64,000 nucleotides of DNA, from positions 28,501 to 92,500 of the forward strand of contig JANYHT010000037.1 in the NCBI GenBank assembly GCA_025358925.1. Reading direction: 5' to 3'. The stretch comes from Gemmatimonadaceae bacterium. Lineage in GTDB: Bacteria > Gemmatimonadota > Gemmatimonadetes > Gemmatimonadales > Gemmatimonadaceae. Of the stretch, positions 1 to 7,529 are shown one piece after another. Under the pieces are notes generated by a model that was not told the origin of the DNA, did no database searches, and worked only from the letters and a program-made list of their open reading frames with translations. The position numbers were made by a program, and so were the translations under genes. Every line of letters begins with the position of its first letter. The first letter of the stretch is position 1.

Positions 1-16
1 AGTCGCCAATGCGCAA

Positions 17-178
17 TCAGCGGTCTGGTAGCAGAACACACGTCACAAAAGCAAGTGCGATGCCAATGACATGGAAATACGTAAAGTGTTGCTGGATAAT
101 AATGTACAAGAATATCGCCATCGATACCGTATCACAGAATGGGCAGTGGTTGCCATGCGCAGTATCGCCACTCGGCAA
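17..178 (-). CDS. possible small membrane protein with a CPFC motif
   Basis: A 53-codon frame starts with TTG directly after the stop of the upstream TPR-glycosyltransferase gene. It begins LPSGDTAHGNHCPFCD, and two hydrophobic stretches follow, so a membrane peptide with a Cys-x-x-Cys pair is possible. I do not recognise a family. There is no ATG at the front (only internal ATGs) and no clear ribosome-binding site. It could be a chance frame, or the remnant of the 3' end of a longer membrane protein gene. Confidence 0.22.
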   Translation of the reverse strand: MPSGDTAHGNHCPFCDTVSMAIFLYIIIQQHFTYFHVIGIALAFVTCVLLPDR

Positions 179-1600
179 TTATTGCCGTCGTCCGTTCGTA
201 AATTCCGGATCGGCCAGGAGCGCCGTCACTACACTCGACCAGTTGCCGGGCGTTGCTTGGCGTACGAGCCGAACGGTGGGATACCACGGCGTGCTCGTAC
301 CGTGCAAACCCCAACGCCAATCGGGCACGGCTTGCAGCAACACCCACGTGCGAAGACCCATCGCGCCCGCCAGATGAGCGACGCCCGTGTCCGTTGTCAC
401 GACACCGTCGAGCGATGCAAGCAGCGTTGCGGTGGCGGACCAATCCGCCACAGCGGGCGAACGTTCAAGATCAGGAAACGCAACGTCGCCGGCCGGTCCC
501 TGTTGCAGCGAAATCCAGTGAAGGCGCCGATCGCGAAGCAATGCGGGTAGCTGTGCCACCTCAAGGTCGCGCGTGAGTCGGCCCGCAAACGCTGGATTGC
601 CCGCCCACACGAGTCCAATTCGCGGGACGTTGTTGCGCGCGTTGTGTGATGACGAAATGTCGTGGTGCGGCGCATGGAAATACGGCACGCCTGCCCCCAA
701 CACCGCGTCATCAAGCGCGAGTCGATGCGGGAGCGATAGCATGGGCACATGCCAATCGGTGCTGACCGCCGTCCCTCGCGCAACGGCATCAAAACCGTTG
801 GTACGAAAGAGTGAGACGGCATCGGCATGACATTCCACGACAGCGCGCGCGGCACCACGTTCTGCTAACAGCGGAATGAATCGCGCAAACTGGAATTGAT
901 CACCGACACCTTGTTCGGCCGTGACGAGCACCGACGCGCCGTCCAGCGGCTGACCGTGCCATGGCATTGCGGATGTTTGTGGCGTAGGAAGCGCGCGCGA
1001 CTCGAACAAGGCCCAGCCGTTGGCACTCGCGCCGCCCAACAGCGTGGTGTACGCGCGCTGCAAGTGCGTCGGTGCATGCTGTGGACGAACGGCATCGGCA
1101 CGATCTAGCCATTGCAGTGCGCCAGGTAGATCAGCGAGGTCGTGTCGCACCTGCGCGGCGGTGAGCAGGAATGCTGCGTGCTGTGGTGCGATGGTGAGAG
1201 CTCGATGCACGAAGGGCCATGCCGCGTCGGGTTGACCCATGGTTCGCATCGCACCGGCGAGTGCGGCGAGTCCAGCGGGATCGTGCGGGCGCAGCTCGAC
1301 GACGCGCGCAAAACACGCCGCTGCCTCCGCCGCCGCGCCCGCGTCCAACAACGCTGCACCGAGCGAAAGTGCGGTTGCAGCGTCGGCCCACGTCGCGTGT
1401 GTGTACGTGTGCAGCAACGCGCGGCGCACGCCTAATACATCGCCCGCCAGACGATAAACATTGGCGACCATCACGCCGAGACTCGACTCGGTGGGAAAGG
1501 CGTCCCGCACGATCGTGAAGGCGTCAATCGCGGCGGCGAAATTACCCGCTTCGAGAGCGGATTGGGCCTGTTCGAGCAGGAGGAGCTGGGCGGAATCCAT
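179..1600 (-). CDS. TPR protein with glycosyltransferase-9-like C-terminal domain
   Basis: 473 residues. The first ~200 form alanine/leucine-rich helical repeats of TPR type (for example residues with the spacing A-x3-A-x2-A-F). The second half resembles the heptosyltransferase/GT-B fold: an AEQGVGDQFQFARF segment near residue 230, RIGLVWAGNPAF near 325 and VVTTDTGVAHLAGAMG near 400, the last being the typical sugar-nucleotide-binding acidic/His region. This TPR-GT combination is common beside polysaccharide and flagellar loci. The gene is divergent from flagellin with ~200 bases between the starts, so glycosylation of flagellin is a reasonable inference, but the substrate is not visible. The ATG start lacks a good Shine-Dalgarno site. 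Confidence 0.75.
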   Translation of the reverse strand: MDSAQLLLLEQAQSALEAGNFAAAIDAFTIVRDAFPTESSLGVMVANVYRLAGDVLGVRRALLHTYTHATWADAATALSLGAALLDAGAAAEAAACFARVVELRPHDPAGLAALAGAMRTMGQPDAAWPFVHRALTIAPQHAAFLLTAAQVRHDLADLPGALQWLDRADAVRPQHAPTHLQRAYTTLLGGASANGWALFESRALPTPQTSAMPWHGQPLDGASVLVTAEQGVGDQFQFARFIPLLAERGAARAVVECHADAVSLFRTNGFDAVARGTAVSTDWHVPMLSLPHRLALDDAVLGAGVPYFHAPHHDISSSHNARNNVPRIGLVWAGNPAFAGRLTRDLEVAQLPALLRDRRLHWISLQQGPAGDVAFPDLERSPAVADWSATATLLASLDGVVTTDTGVAHLAGAMGLRTWVLLQAVPDWRWGLHGTSTPWYPTVRLVRQATPGNWSSVVTALLADPEFTNGRRQ

Positions 1601-1702
1601 GCGAATTGCGAGCCGAAAGTGTGGCGAAATGCGAGAGTAAGTACCGTGCTGTGACAGCGGTTTCCGAGAGTGTGAGAGTGCTCGAAAAGTCGCTACAAAA
1701 TG

Positions 1703-1730
1703 CTCAAGTTCCTGATGGTCGCGACGACAC
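1703..1730 (+). promoter_or_regulatory. candidate sigma-28 (FliA) promoter of the flagellin gene
   Basis: CTCAAGTTC, then 11 bases, then GACGACAC. The enterobacterial FliA consensus is TAAAGTTT-N11-GCCGATAA, so the two boxes match at about 6/8 and 5/8 with exact spacing. The same GCTCAAGT octamer precedes the flgM site at 5961. Transcription would begin about 70 bases before the flagellin ATG. Motif reading only. Confidence 0.45.
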
Positions 1731-1808
1731 TGAGATCTGACCGCGATTCGATCATCGAGTCCGGGCGAGGCACGGATGCCTCAATTCAACATCACGGAGG
1801 ATAGTCTC

Positions 1809-2576
1809 ATGCGTATCAACACGAACGTCGGCGCACTTACGGCCTCGAAGAACATCTTCGTCAACGAAATGGCGACGAACAGCAGCATGGCGAAGTTGAG
1901 CTCAGGTTTGCGTATCAGCCGCGCGGCAGATGACGCCGCCGGCCTTTCCATTGCGAACAAGCTTCGCACGCAGAGCCGTTCGTTGACCGCCGCATCGAAT
2001 AACGCCGAGCAGGGCAGCGCGATGTTGCAGATCGCGGAAAGTGCCGCTTCGACGATCCAGAAGATCATTGAGCGTCAGAAGGAACTGATCACGCAGTCGC
2101 AATCGTCTGGCAACAACAGCACCGTGAGCGCGACCCTCGGCACTGAAATCTCCACGTTGCAGACAGAGTCGGCCCGTATTCTCGCGGCGTCAGACTTCCA
2201 AGGCGCGAACGTGTTCGCGTCGCTCACATTCCAAGTGCGTGACTCAGCGACGAGCGGTACGGTGACGGTGAACGCCGCGCTGACCTTGACGTCCTTGAGT
2301 GGTGCTTCGTCGTTGGCAAACGCTGATACGGCGCTTGACGCGGTCAACTCGACGCTCGCCAACATTGGTGCAGGTCAGTCGGTGCTCGATTACACGGTGC
2401 AGAACTTGAAGTCTGCCATCGTGAACGTCCGCGCCGCGGAGTCCGTGATCCGCGACGTCGACATGGCCGAAGAAATGGCCAACTTCACCAAGAGCAACAT
2501 CCTCAAGCAAGCAGCCGAAGCGATGTTGTCGCAGGCGAATCAAGGCAGCCAAGGCGTGTTGCAGCTCCTGCGATAA
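1809..2576 (+). CDS. fliC: flagellin
   Basis: 255 residues, structural subunit of the flagellar filament. The conserved N-terminal D0/D1 region begins MRINTNVGALTASKN and includes LSSGLRISRAADDAAGLSIA; the C-terminal D0 region contains ESVIRDVDMAEEMANFTK and ends in GVLQLLR. The variable outer domains are almost absent, leaving a short flagellin where 400-500 residues are common. The start was chosen at ATG 1809 because a GGAGGAT site sits 6 bases upstream and MRIN is the usual N-terminus; an in-frame ATG at 1776 is less likely. A hairpin follows the stop codon, so the gene is probably transcribed alone from the sigma-28-like site upstream. Confidence 0.96.
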   Translation: MRINTNVGALTASKNIFVNEMATNSSMAKLSSGLRISRAADDAAGLSIANKLRTQSRSLTAASNNAEQGSAMLQIAESAASTIQKIIERQKELITQSQSSGNNSTVSATLGTEISTLQTESARILAASDFQGANVFASLTFQVRDSATSGTVTVNAALTLTSLSGASSLANADTALDAVNSTLANIGAGQSVLDYTVQNLKSAIVNVRAAESVIRDVDMAEEMANFTKSNILKQAAEAMLSQANQGSQGVLQLLR

Positions 2577-2603
2577 GCTCGATCAGGCTGACGGATGATT
2601 AAT

Positions 2604-2636
2604 CCTCGGAGTCGGCGCAATGCGTCGGCTCCGAGG
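2604..2636 (+). terminator. hairpin after fliC, probable terminator
   Basis: Perfect 8-base inverted repeat CCTCGGAG/CTCCGAGG, with a nested CGC/GCG stem inside the loop. It lies 27 bases after the flagellin stop and before fliD. There is no strong T-run, so termination may be partial and leave some read-through into fliD. Confidence 0.55.
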
Positions 2637-2662
2637 TCCTGTCCTAAGTGGAGGTTCAGGTC

Positions 2663-4762
2663 ATGACAACCCCGGTTACACCAACAACGTCTTCGTCCAC
2701 GAGTGGTCCAACCACCGTTAGTGGGCTTGGCTCCGGCATTCAGTGGGGCGATATCGTCGATGCGACGATTCGCGCGCAAGAAGCACGCGACCTCACGCCG
2801 ATCACCAACGATATTGAAGCACGCGCCAGGCAGAAGACTGCGTGGACGCAGCTGCAGGCGTTAACGCAAACGCTCAATGATACTGCGCGACTCATACGTC
2901 GCGCGGGTTTTGGCGGCTACACCGCGAACGTGCCGACCAGCGCAACCAGCGGTCGGGCGTTGTTGACGGCGTCCGCAACGTTGAACGCCGTTGCCGGCAC
3001 GTATCGCGTTGAAGTGGCGCAGTTGGCGGACACTGCGAAGCTCGCGGGCAACAACGTGGCAAACACCGGTGCCGCACTTGGTGTGAGCGGAAATTTCACG
3101 CTGAATGGTGCCACGATTAGCGTGGTCACGACTGATACGTTGCTTGACCTACAACAGAAGCTGAACGACGCGAACACCGGTGCGACACCGACGGGCGTCA
3201 CGGCAACAGTGGTCAGTGACGGTGGTACAGCGGGTCGTCTTGTGTTGACGGCGAACGCGAGTGGATCGACCGGCATTACGTTGCGGGACGGGACGGGAGG
3301 CATCGCGCGCGAAGTTGGCCTTTTCGATTCACGTACCAAGCCAATTTCTTCGGCCACGCAAGCGGCGGCTATCGCACTCGGGCTGTCCATCTCGCCGCCA
3401 CCGGCCACTATTCGTGTTGGGAATCGCCTGATTACCGCCGACTTGGCGGTCGATTCGATTGCGTCAATCGCGGCGAAGATCAATGCTGCGGGCGGTTCGG
3501 CGTCGGTGGAACCAGAACAGTACGGAAATCAAACACGCTTTCGTTTGGTGACCGACGGTAATGTCAGCGCGGTCGTTGGCGACGCTGGCAGTCAGGCCGT
3601 GATTGATGCGTTGGGATTTGCGGCGGGGCAATCTGGTACGGTGAAGCAAACAGTGTCAACGGGCGTTTACACCGATAGTAGCGATGCGGTGGTGACAACA
3701 ATGACCGCGCTTGCCGGACTTAAACTCGATGGCGCAACGACTGCCCTTGCCGTTGGTGATGCCATCAATATTCGTGGTTTTCGCGGCGATGGAACAGCAA
3801 TCACCGTCGGGCTAGTGGTCGGTTCGTCGGACACGATGCAGTCACTGCTCGATAAGATCAACGACGCAACGACCGGCTTCGGCAGCGGCGCACGACCAGC
3901 ATCGGCCTCGCTTGGGGCTGACGGTCGTGTTCGGATGGCAGATAGTGTCGGCGGTGCGTCGCGACTCACCATGTCCCTTGCAATCACGCACGCCGATGGC
4001 ACGTCGGGATCATTAGGTGCGACGAGCATCACTACGGCCGGACGTGCGCGCGAACTGCAACAGGGAAAAGACGCAATTTTGCGTGTGGATGGACGTGAGC
4101 TAACACGCAGCTCGAATAACATCACCGACGCCATTGGTGGTGTGACGCTCGCCCTGACGACGGCCGAACCGGGCACGAGTATTGACGTCGCGATCAATCG
4201 CGACATTGACGGATCACTCACGGCCGTTCAGAAATTTGCCGATGCGTACAATGCCATCCGTGCATTTTCCGATACCCAGCGCACGTCGGGCAGTGCGCTG
4301 TACGGGAACACCTCGCTCCGCGGGATCGTGGACAGTTTTACGTCCGCGCTTCGTACCAGCGTGTCAGCAAACGTCACGTATTCTAAGCTTGCGCTGACCG
4401 GCGTTACCCTCGATCGCAACGGGCTGCTTGTGGTCGATAGGGACGCGCTCAAGACCGCGATCGCCGCTAAGCCGTTGGAAGTGGAAGCGTTGTTTGGCTT
4501 CTCGGGCATTGGCGGCGCCTTCGTTATCGCGACCGACGCGGTCACGCAATACGGCACAGGTACGATCAGTACGCAAACGCAATCGATCGCCTCCGCCACG
4601 ACGCGCTTAAAAGCACGCCAAGTCAACGCGCAACGTCGCTTGGATGAAAAACGTACCTCGCTCGTCGCGCAATTCACGAAAATGGAAACCGCTATCGCGA
4701 CACTGAATCAACGCGGCAGCGTGATTACGAGCTCGATCAAAGCGCTTCAGAGTTCTGGTTGA
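2663..4762 (+). CDS. fliD: flagellar hook-associated protein 2 (filament cap)
   Basis: 699 residues. FliD forms the cap on the growing filament under which flagellin monomers fold. The N-terminal FliD_N domain carries VSGLGSGIQWGDIVDA near residue 20. The middle holds repeated Thr/Ala/Gly-rich beta segments of hook/flagellin-IN type. The FliD_C domain ends in a helical tail (TRLKARQVNAQRRLDEKR) that would form the D0 coiled coil. Start at ATG 2663 with GGAGG 8 bases upstream; a GTG at 2648 in frame would overlap that site. At about 700 residues it is longer than the 450-500 of E. coli FliD. fliS follows closely. Confidence 0.94.
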   Translation: MTTPVTPTTSSSTSGPTTVSGLGSGIQWGDIVDATIRAQEARDLTPITNDIEARARQKTAWTQLQALTQTLNDTARLIRRAGFGGYTANVPTSATSGRALLTASATLNAVAGTYRVEVAQLADTAKLAGNNVANTGAALGVSGNFTLNGATISVVTTDTLLDLQQKLNDANTGATPTGVTATVVSDGGTAGRLVLTANASGSTGITLRDGTGGIAREVGLFDSRTKPISSATQAAAIALGLSISPPPATIRVGNRLITADLAVDSIASIAAKINAAGGSASVEPEQYGNQTRFRLVTDGNVSAVVGDAGSQAVIDALGFAAGQSGTVKQTVSTGVYTDSSDAVVTTMTALAGLKLDGATTALAVGDAINIRGFRGDGTAITVGLVVGSSDTMQSLLDKINDATTGFGSGARPASASLGADGRVRMADSVGGASRLTMSLAITHADGTSGSLGATSITTAGRARELQQGKDAILRVDGRELTRSSNNITDAIGGVTLALTTAEPGTSIDVAINRDIDGSLTAVQKFADAYNAIRAFSDTQRTSGSALYGNTSLRGIVDSFTSALRTSVSANVTYSKLALTGVTLDRNGLLVVDRDALKTAIAAKPLEVEALFGFSGIGGAFVIATDAVTQYGTGTISTQTQSIASATTRLKARQVNAQRRLDEKRTSLVAQFTKMETAIATLNQRGSVITSSIKALQSSG

Positions 4763-4824
4763 TCATGCCGATACTCCATCGTGACGCACGCAATTTCTCG
4801 ACTTCGACTTTAGCCCGGTATTCG

Positions 4825-5220
4825 ATGTCTTACGCGACACCGTCGTCCAGTTATCGCGAAATGGAAGTGTTCTCCGCCTCGCGCGAGCGCCTGGTCGTCA
4901 TCGTTTTTGAACAACTGGTCGTCAATCTGGAACGCGCACGCATCGCCATGGAGCGCAACAATCTCGAATTACGCGTGACGTCACTCAGTCGCGCGCGTGG
5001 TCTGGTGGGTGAGTTGCTGGCGTCGCTTGATTTTGGGCAGAGCCAATCGCTCTCCACTCAGCTTGCGGACTTGTATCAGTACATGTTGTACGAACTCGTC
5101 GACGTCGGTCAGCGGGGCGATCTGCACGTGATGCGCAAGCTGGTGACCATCGCGACCTCGTTGCGTGATGGATTTGCCGGTGCTGCAGAACAGCTCAGCA
5201 CCGTCAAAAAGTCGGCGTGA
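4825..5220 (+). CDS. fliS: flagellin export chaperone FliS
   Basis: 131 residues from the chosen start. FliS binds the C-terminus of flagellin and prevents premature polymerisation in the cytoplasm. The protein begins MSYATPSSSYREMEV and has the family's SASRERLVVIVFEQLVVNLERA helix as the equivalent of SASPxxLVxMLYDGAI (shown here in parts: SASRERLVV, then VFEQLVVNL). The start is uncertain: ATG 4765 lies 2 bases after the fliD stop and would add 20 residues, but family N-termini resemble the 4825 start. Neither has a good Shine-Dalgarno site. Position directly behind fliD is the classical fliDS arrangement. Confidence 0.9.
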   Translation: MSYATPSSSYREMEVFSASRERLVVIVFEQLVVNLERARIAMERNNLELRVTSLSRARGLVGELLASLDFGQSQSLSTQLADLYQYMLYELVDVGQRGDLHVMRKLVTIATSLRDGFAGAAEQLSTVKKSA

Positions 5221-5227
5221 GGCGCTT

Positions 5228-5695
5228 GTGAATCCGAACCTCGCACCTCGAACCGCGCGGCGACCATGGTCGCTCGCGCGCGCGAATGCCGCCCAGGAAG
5301 CGATCCGGATCTGCACGAGCGCTGACGCGATTGCGCACGAGGCTAGTGCGGCTGTCGGCGTCGATGACGATCATCTATTCAGTCTGTTGGAGCAGCGTGA
5401 ACAGATGTTGACCGATTTGTCTGAGCAGCTGTTGACCTTACGTCTCGAACGTCCAACGGCGGACAGCTCGTTGTTTGCGGCGACCGAGCGCATGGTGGAT
5501 GACGCCGACGCGTTGGTCAGCGACGTCTGCGCCGTGCTGTCTTCGACACATCGGACCACGATGGCGTTGGCGAAGCGCGTTGCAGATCGCGCGGCCGAAC
5601 TCCGTGCGGAGCTGGATTCGGTGCAACGCGCGGGTAGTGCGGGGATGGGTTATGCCGCATTTGCCCTGCCGCATCAAGTGGATCGCGTGCGATGA
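5228..5695 (+). CDS. probable FlgN/FliT-like flagellar chaperone
   Basis: 155 residues, predominantly helical and soluble, with no signal peptide. The pattern LLEQREQMLTDLSEQLLTLR around residue 60 resembles the N-terminal helices of FlgN and FliT, small chaperones for hook-associated proteins. No decisive motif is visible, so the assignment rests on the helical look and on position between fliS and flgM, where fliT or flgN usually sits. The GTG start at 5228, 7 bases after the fliS stop with AGGCG just upstream, is preferred over an ATG that would overlap fliS by 56 bases. The following gene starts within its stop codon (ATGA). Confidence 0.55.
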   Translation: MNPNLAPRTARRPWSLARANAAQEAIRICTSADAIAHEASAAVGVDDDHLFSLLEQREQMLTDLSEQLLTLRLERPTADSSLFAATERMVDDADALVSDVCAVLSSTHRTTMALAKRVADRAAELRAELDSVQRAGSAGMGYAAFALPHQVDRVR

Positions 5696-5940
5696 TGGTG
5701 GTCGATGAAGCGTCGTTTGACGGATTGCTGCGCGACAAACTCGCGGAGCTCGACGCCGATGAGCGCGAACTGCCGATCGCGACAGACGATCCGCTGGTGG
5801 AACGATTGCGCTTGGATGCCAAGCACAGAGTCCTCGCGCAGCAAGGAGGTCAACTCCAACGGCAAGGGCATCAGGTGTACCTGTCGACGCCGGAGACGCC
5901 GGTGCAACCGGTCCATCGGCAGCTTGACCTCCGGTATTAG
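5692..5940 (+). CDS. small protein of unknown function in the flagellar operon
   Basis: 82 residues, starting in an ATGA overlap with the preceding stop, which suggests translational coupling. It is acidic and Leu-rich at the front (LLRDKLAELDADEREL), then basic and Gln-rich, and ends LDLRY. No transmembrane segment or signal peptide. I do not recognise a family; it could be a flagellar accessory factor specific to the lineage. The sigma-28-like site of flgM follows about 20 bases after the stop. Confidence 0.5.
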   Translation: MMVVDEASFDGLLRDKLAELDADERELPIATDDPLVERLRLDAKHRVLAQQGGQLQRQGHQVYLSTPETPVQPVHRQLDLRY

Positions 5941-5961
5941 CAGCGCTCGACGGTCACGCGG

Positions 5962-5990
5962 CTCAAGTAATTGGGCGGATGTGCCGATAG
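5962..5990 (+). promoter_or_regulatory. candidate sigma-28 promoter of flgM and the che genes
   Basis: CTCAAGTAA, 12 bases, then GCCGATAG. The second box matches 7 of 8 positions of the FliA -10 element (GCCGATAA), and the first shares GCTCAAGT with the fliC site. Spacing is one base longer than the E. coli optimum. It lies 25 bases before flgM, a gene that is often under sigma-28 control as negative feedback. Confidence 0.5.
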
Positions 5991-6014
5991 TCTCACAGAT
6001 GAGGAGGAAGCTCG

Positions 6015-6323
6015 ATGCGAATTAACGGCAGCATGTTTGACCCGTTGCGTCCTGATCGACCGACAACGGCGGGCAGTCCGGCGGCGGGTCGTCCGAACGA
6101 GACAGCAGCACAGGCCAACACGGCGGTTCCGGCAAAATCGGATTCCGTCACAATTTCGACTTCCGGCCGTTCGCTGGTTGGTCGGCTTGAGGCCGACGCC
6201 AATAGCACGTTCGATCCCGAGCGTGTCGCTGAGTTGCGCACCAAGGTGTTAACCGGTGCGTACAACACGCTCGACGTGGTCGATCAGGTTGCGCGACGCA
6301 TTCTCACGCGTGGCGATCTCTAG
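6015..6323 (+). CDS. flgM: anti-sigma-28 factor FlgM
   Basis: 102 residues. FlgM holds sigma-28 (FliA) inactive until the hook is complete and is then exported. The N-terminal half is low complexity (Pro, Ala, Asn, Thr) and probably disordered, as in known FlgM. The C-terminal half has the sigma-binding helices, with DPERVAELRTKVLTGAYNTL near residue 68 followed by VVDQVARRIL. A strong site GAGGAGG lies 7 bases before the ATG. It sits at the head of the chemotaxis genes, and a sigma-28-like promoter is just upstream, consistent with autoregulation. Confidence 0.85.
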   Translation: MRINGSMFDPLRPDRPTTAGSPAAGRPNETAAQANTAVPAKSDSVTISTSGRSLVGRLEADANSTFDPERVAELRTKVLTGAYNTLDVVDQVARRILTRGDL

Positions 6324-6363
6324 TCTCAACGGCCCATACCAGCGCATCTAGGAGACTGGTCGC

Positions 6364-6735
6364 ATGAAGTTCCTTGTAGTCGACGACTCGGCGACGATGC
6401 GACGCATCGTGGTGAATTCGCTGCAGCGCATCGGATTTAGCGAGACAATTGAAGCGGGAGACGGACAGGAAGCCCTCGCCAAGTTCGACAGTTCGGTGCA
6501 GTTCGTCATTACCGACTGGAATATGCCTAACATGAGCGGCACTGAATTCACAAAAGCGCTGCGCTCACGGCCTGATGGGCAGCACGTTCCGGTATTGATG
6601 GTGACCGCGCGTTCAGTGAAAGAGGACATTCTCACGGCGATGGAGGCGGGCGTGAACAATTACATCGTGAAGCCGTTTACGCCCCAAGTGTTGAAGGAGA
6701 AGATTGATGCTCTCCTTCCGGCTGCCGCCGCGTGA
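6364..6735 (+). CDS. cheY: chemotaxis response regulator CheY
   Basis: 123 residues, a single receiver domain. It carries signals from CheA to the flagellar switch. The acidic pair is at Asp7-Asp8 (VVDDSATMRRI), the phospho-acceptor is Asp51 in ITDWNMPNMSG, the Thr switch residue lies in VLMVTARS, and the Lys is in YIVKPFTPQ. The length is typical and no output domain is attached. AGGAG lies ahead of the ATG. The next gene starts 11 bases after the stop and is CheZ-like, so signal production and removal genes are adjacent. Confidence 0.95.
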   Translation: MKFLVVDDSATMRRIVVNSLQRIGFSETIEAGDGQEALAKFDSSVQFVITDWNMPNMSGTEFTKALRSRPDGQHVPVLMVTARSVKEDILTAMEAGVNNYIVKPFTPQVLKEKIDALLPAAAA

Positions 6736-6746
6736 GGACGCCCGTC

Positions 6747-7412
6747 ATGATCAATCATCGCGCGCACGAAGTGCTCTATGAGTCAGAGGCCGCTTTGCGG
6801 TTGGTGGATCAAGAGATTCACGACCTGCGCGGCGATCCGATGCCTCACGACGCCGGCATCGCCGAGCTACCGGCCATTCTGCAGCGTGCGAATACGCAAA
6901 TTCTCGAAGTGCTATCACGTTTACGTGACACGCGCACCGCACTCCAGAGCTCAGCGTTACAAAAATTTCAAGTCACACAAGACAAACTCCGCGAAGTCAC
7001 GACGGCGACGGAGGATGCAGCGACAAATATTCTCGACGCGTGCGATCGTGCCGCGCAGATCGTGGACGTGCTCGACGCAAATGACGCGCAAGCGGTACCC
7101 AATCGCGCGGAGGCCAGCATCTTACGCGGTACGTTGCGTGACGAACTCTTTCTCATGATGAGTGCGTTGCAATTTCAAGACATCACCACGCAGCAACTCA
7201 ATCATGCATCAGCGGTTCTGGTCGACATGGAAGATCGACTGGCGGATGTTGCGCGATTGTTCGACACCAGCTTTGACGAACGGTATCGCGGCAAACGGTA
7301 CGACGCTCCAGATGAAATGACCTACGATCCCAATGCAAGTACGAAGCACATCGAAGGTCGTCAGGCGCTTGCGGACGAAATCTTCACCGGAATTCGACTG
7401 CCCGCGGCCTAA
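6747..7412 (+). CDS. cheZ: CheZ-like CheY-P phosphatase
   Basis: 221 residues, mostly long helices. The segment MMSALQFQDITTQQLNHAS near residue 140 has the CheZ active-site pattern FQDxTxQ, where the Asp and Gln promote water attack on phospho-CheY. The flanking helices fit the four-helix bundle. The C-terminal ~40 residues are polar, like the linker and CheY-binding tail of CheZ, but a clear CheY-binding helix is not obvious. ATG 6747 has GAGG 8 bases upstream; the GTG at 6732 would overlap the cheY stop. Location straight after cheY supports the call. Confidence 0.85.
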   Translation: MINHRAHEVLYESEAALRLVDQEIHDLRGDPMPHDAGIAELPAILQRANTQILEVLSRLRDTRTALQSSALQKFQVTQDKLREVTTATEDAATNILDACDRAAQIVDVLDANDAQAVPNRAEASILRGTLRDELFLMMSALQFQDITTQQLNHASAVLVDMEDRLADVARLFDTSFDERYRGKRYDAPDEMTYDPNASTKHIEGRQALADEIFTGIRLPAA

Positions 7413-7435
7413 GCCCCCCGGCATCCCGCGGCGTG

Positions 7436-7467
7436 AACGGCTCGTGTCTTCGGATTCGAGCCGTTCG
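7436..7467 (+). terminator. strong hairpin between cheZ and cheA
   Basis: GAACGGCTCG and CGAGCCGTTC form a perfect 10-base stem around a 12-base loop. There is no T-run behind it. It may be an intra-operon attenuator, a processing site or a partial terminator that separates flgM-cheYZ from cheAWRDB. Confidence 0.45.
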
Positions 7468-7529
7468 CACGTGTGCGATTGTTGACACAGACTCTCAACC
7501 CGCGGACGCGAGCTTCCGATACTTACCGC

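Noticed and set aside
1601..1808. Sigma-54 promoter before fliC
   Set aside because: No TGGCAC-N5-TTGCW match could be found; the sigma-28-like match is better.
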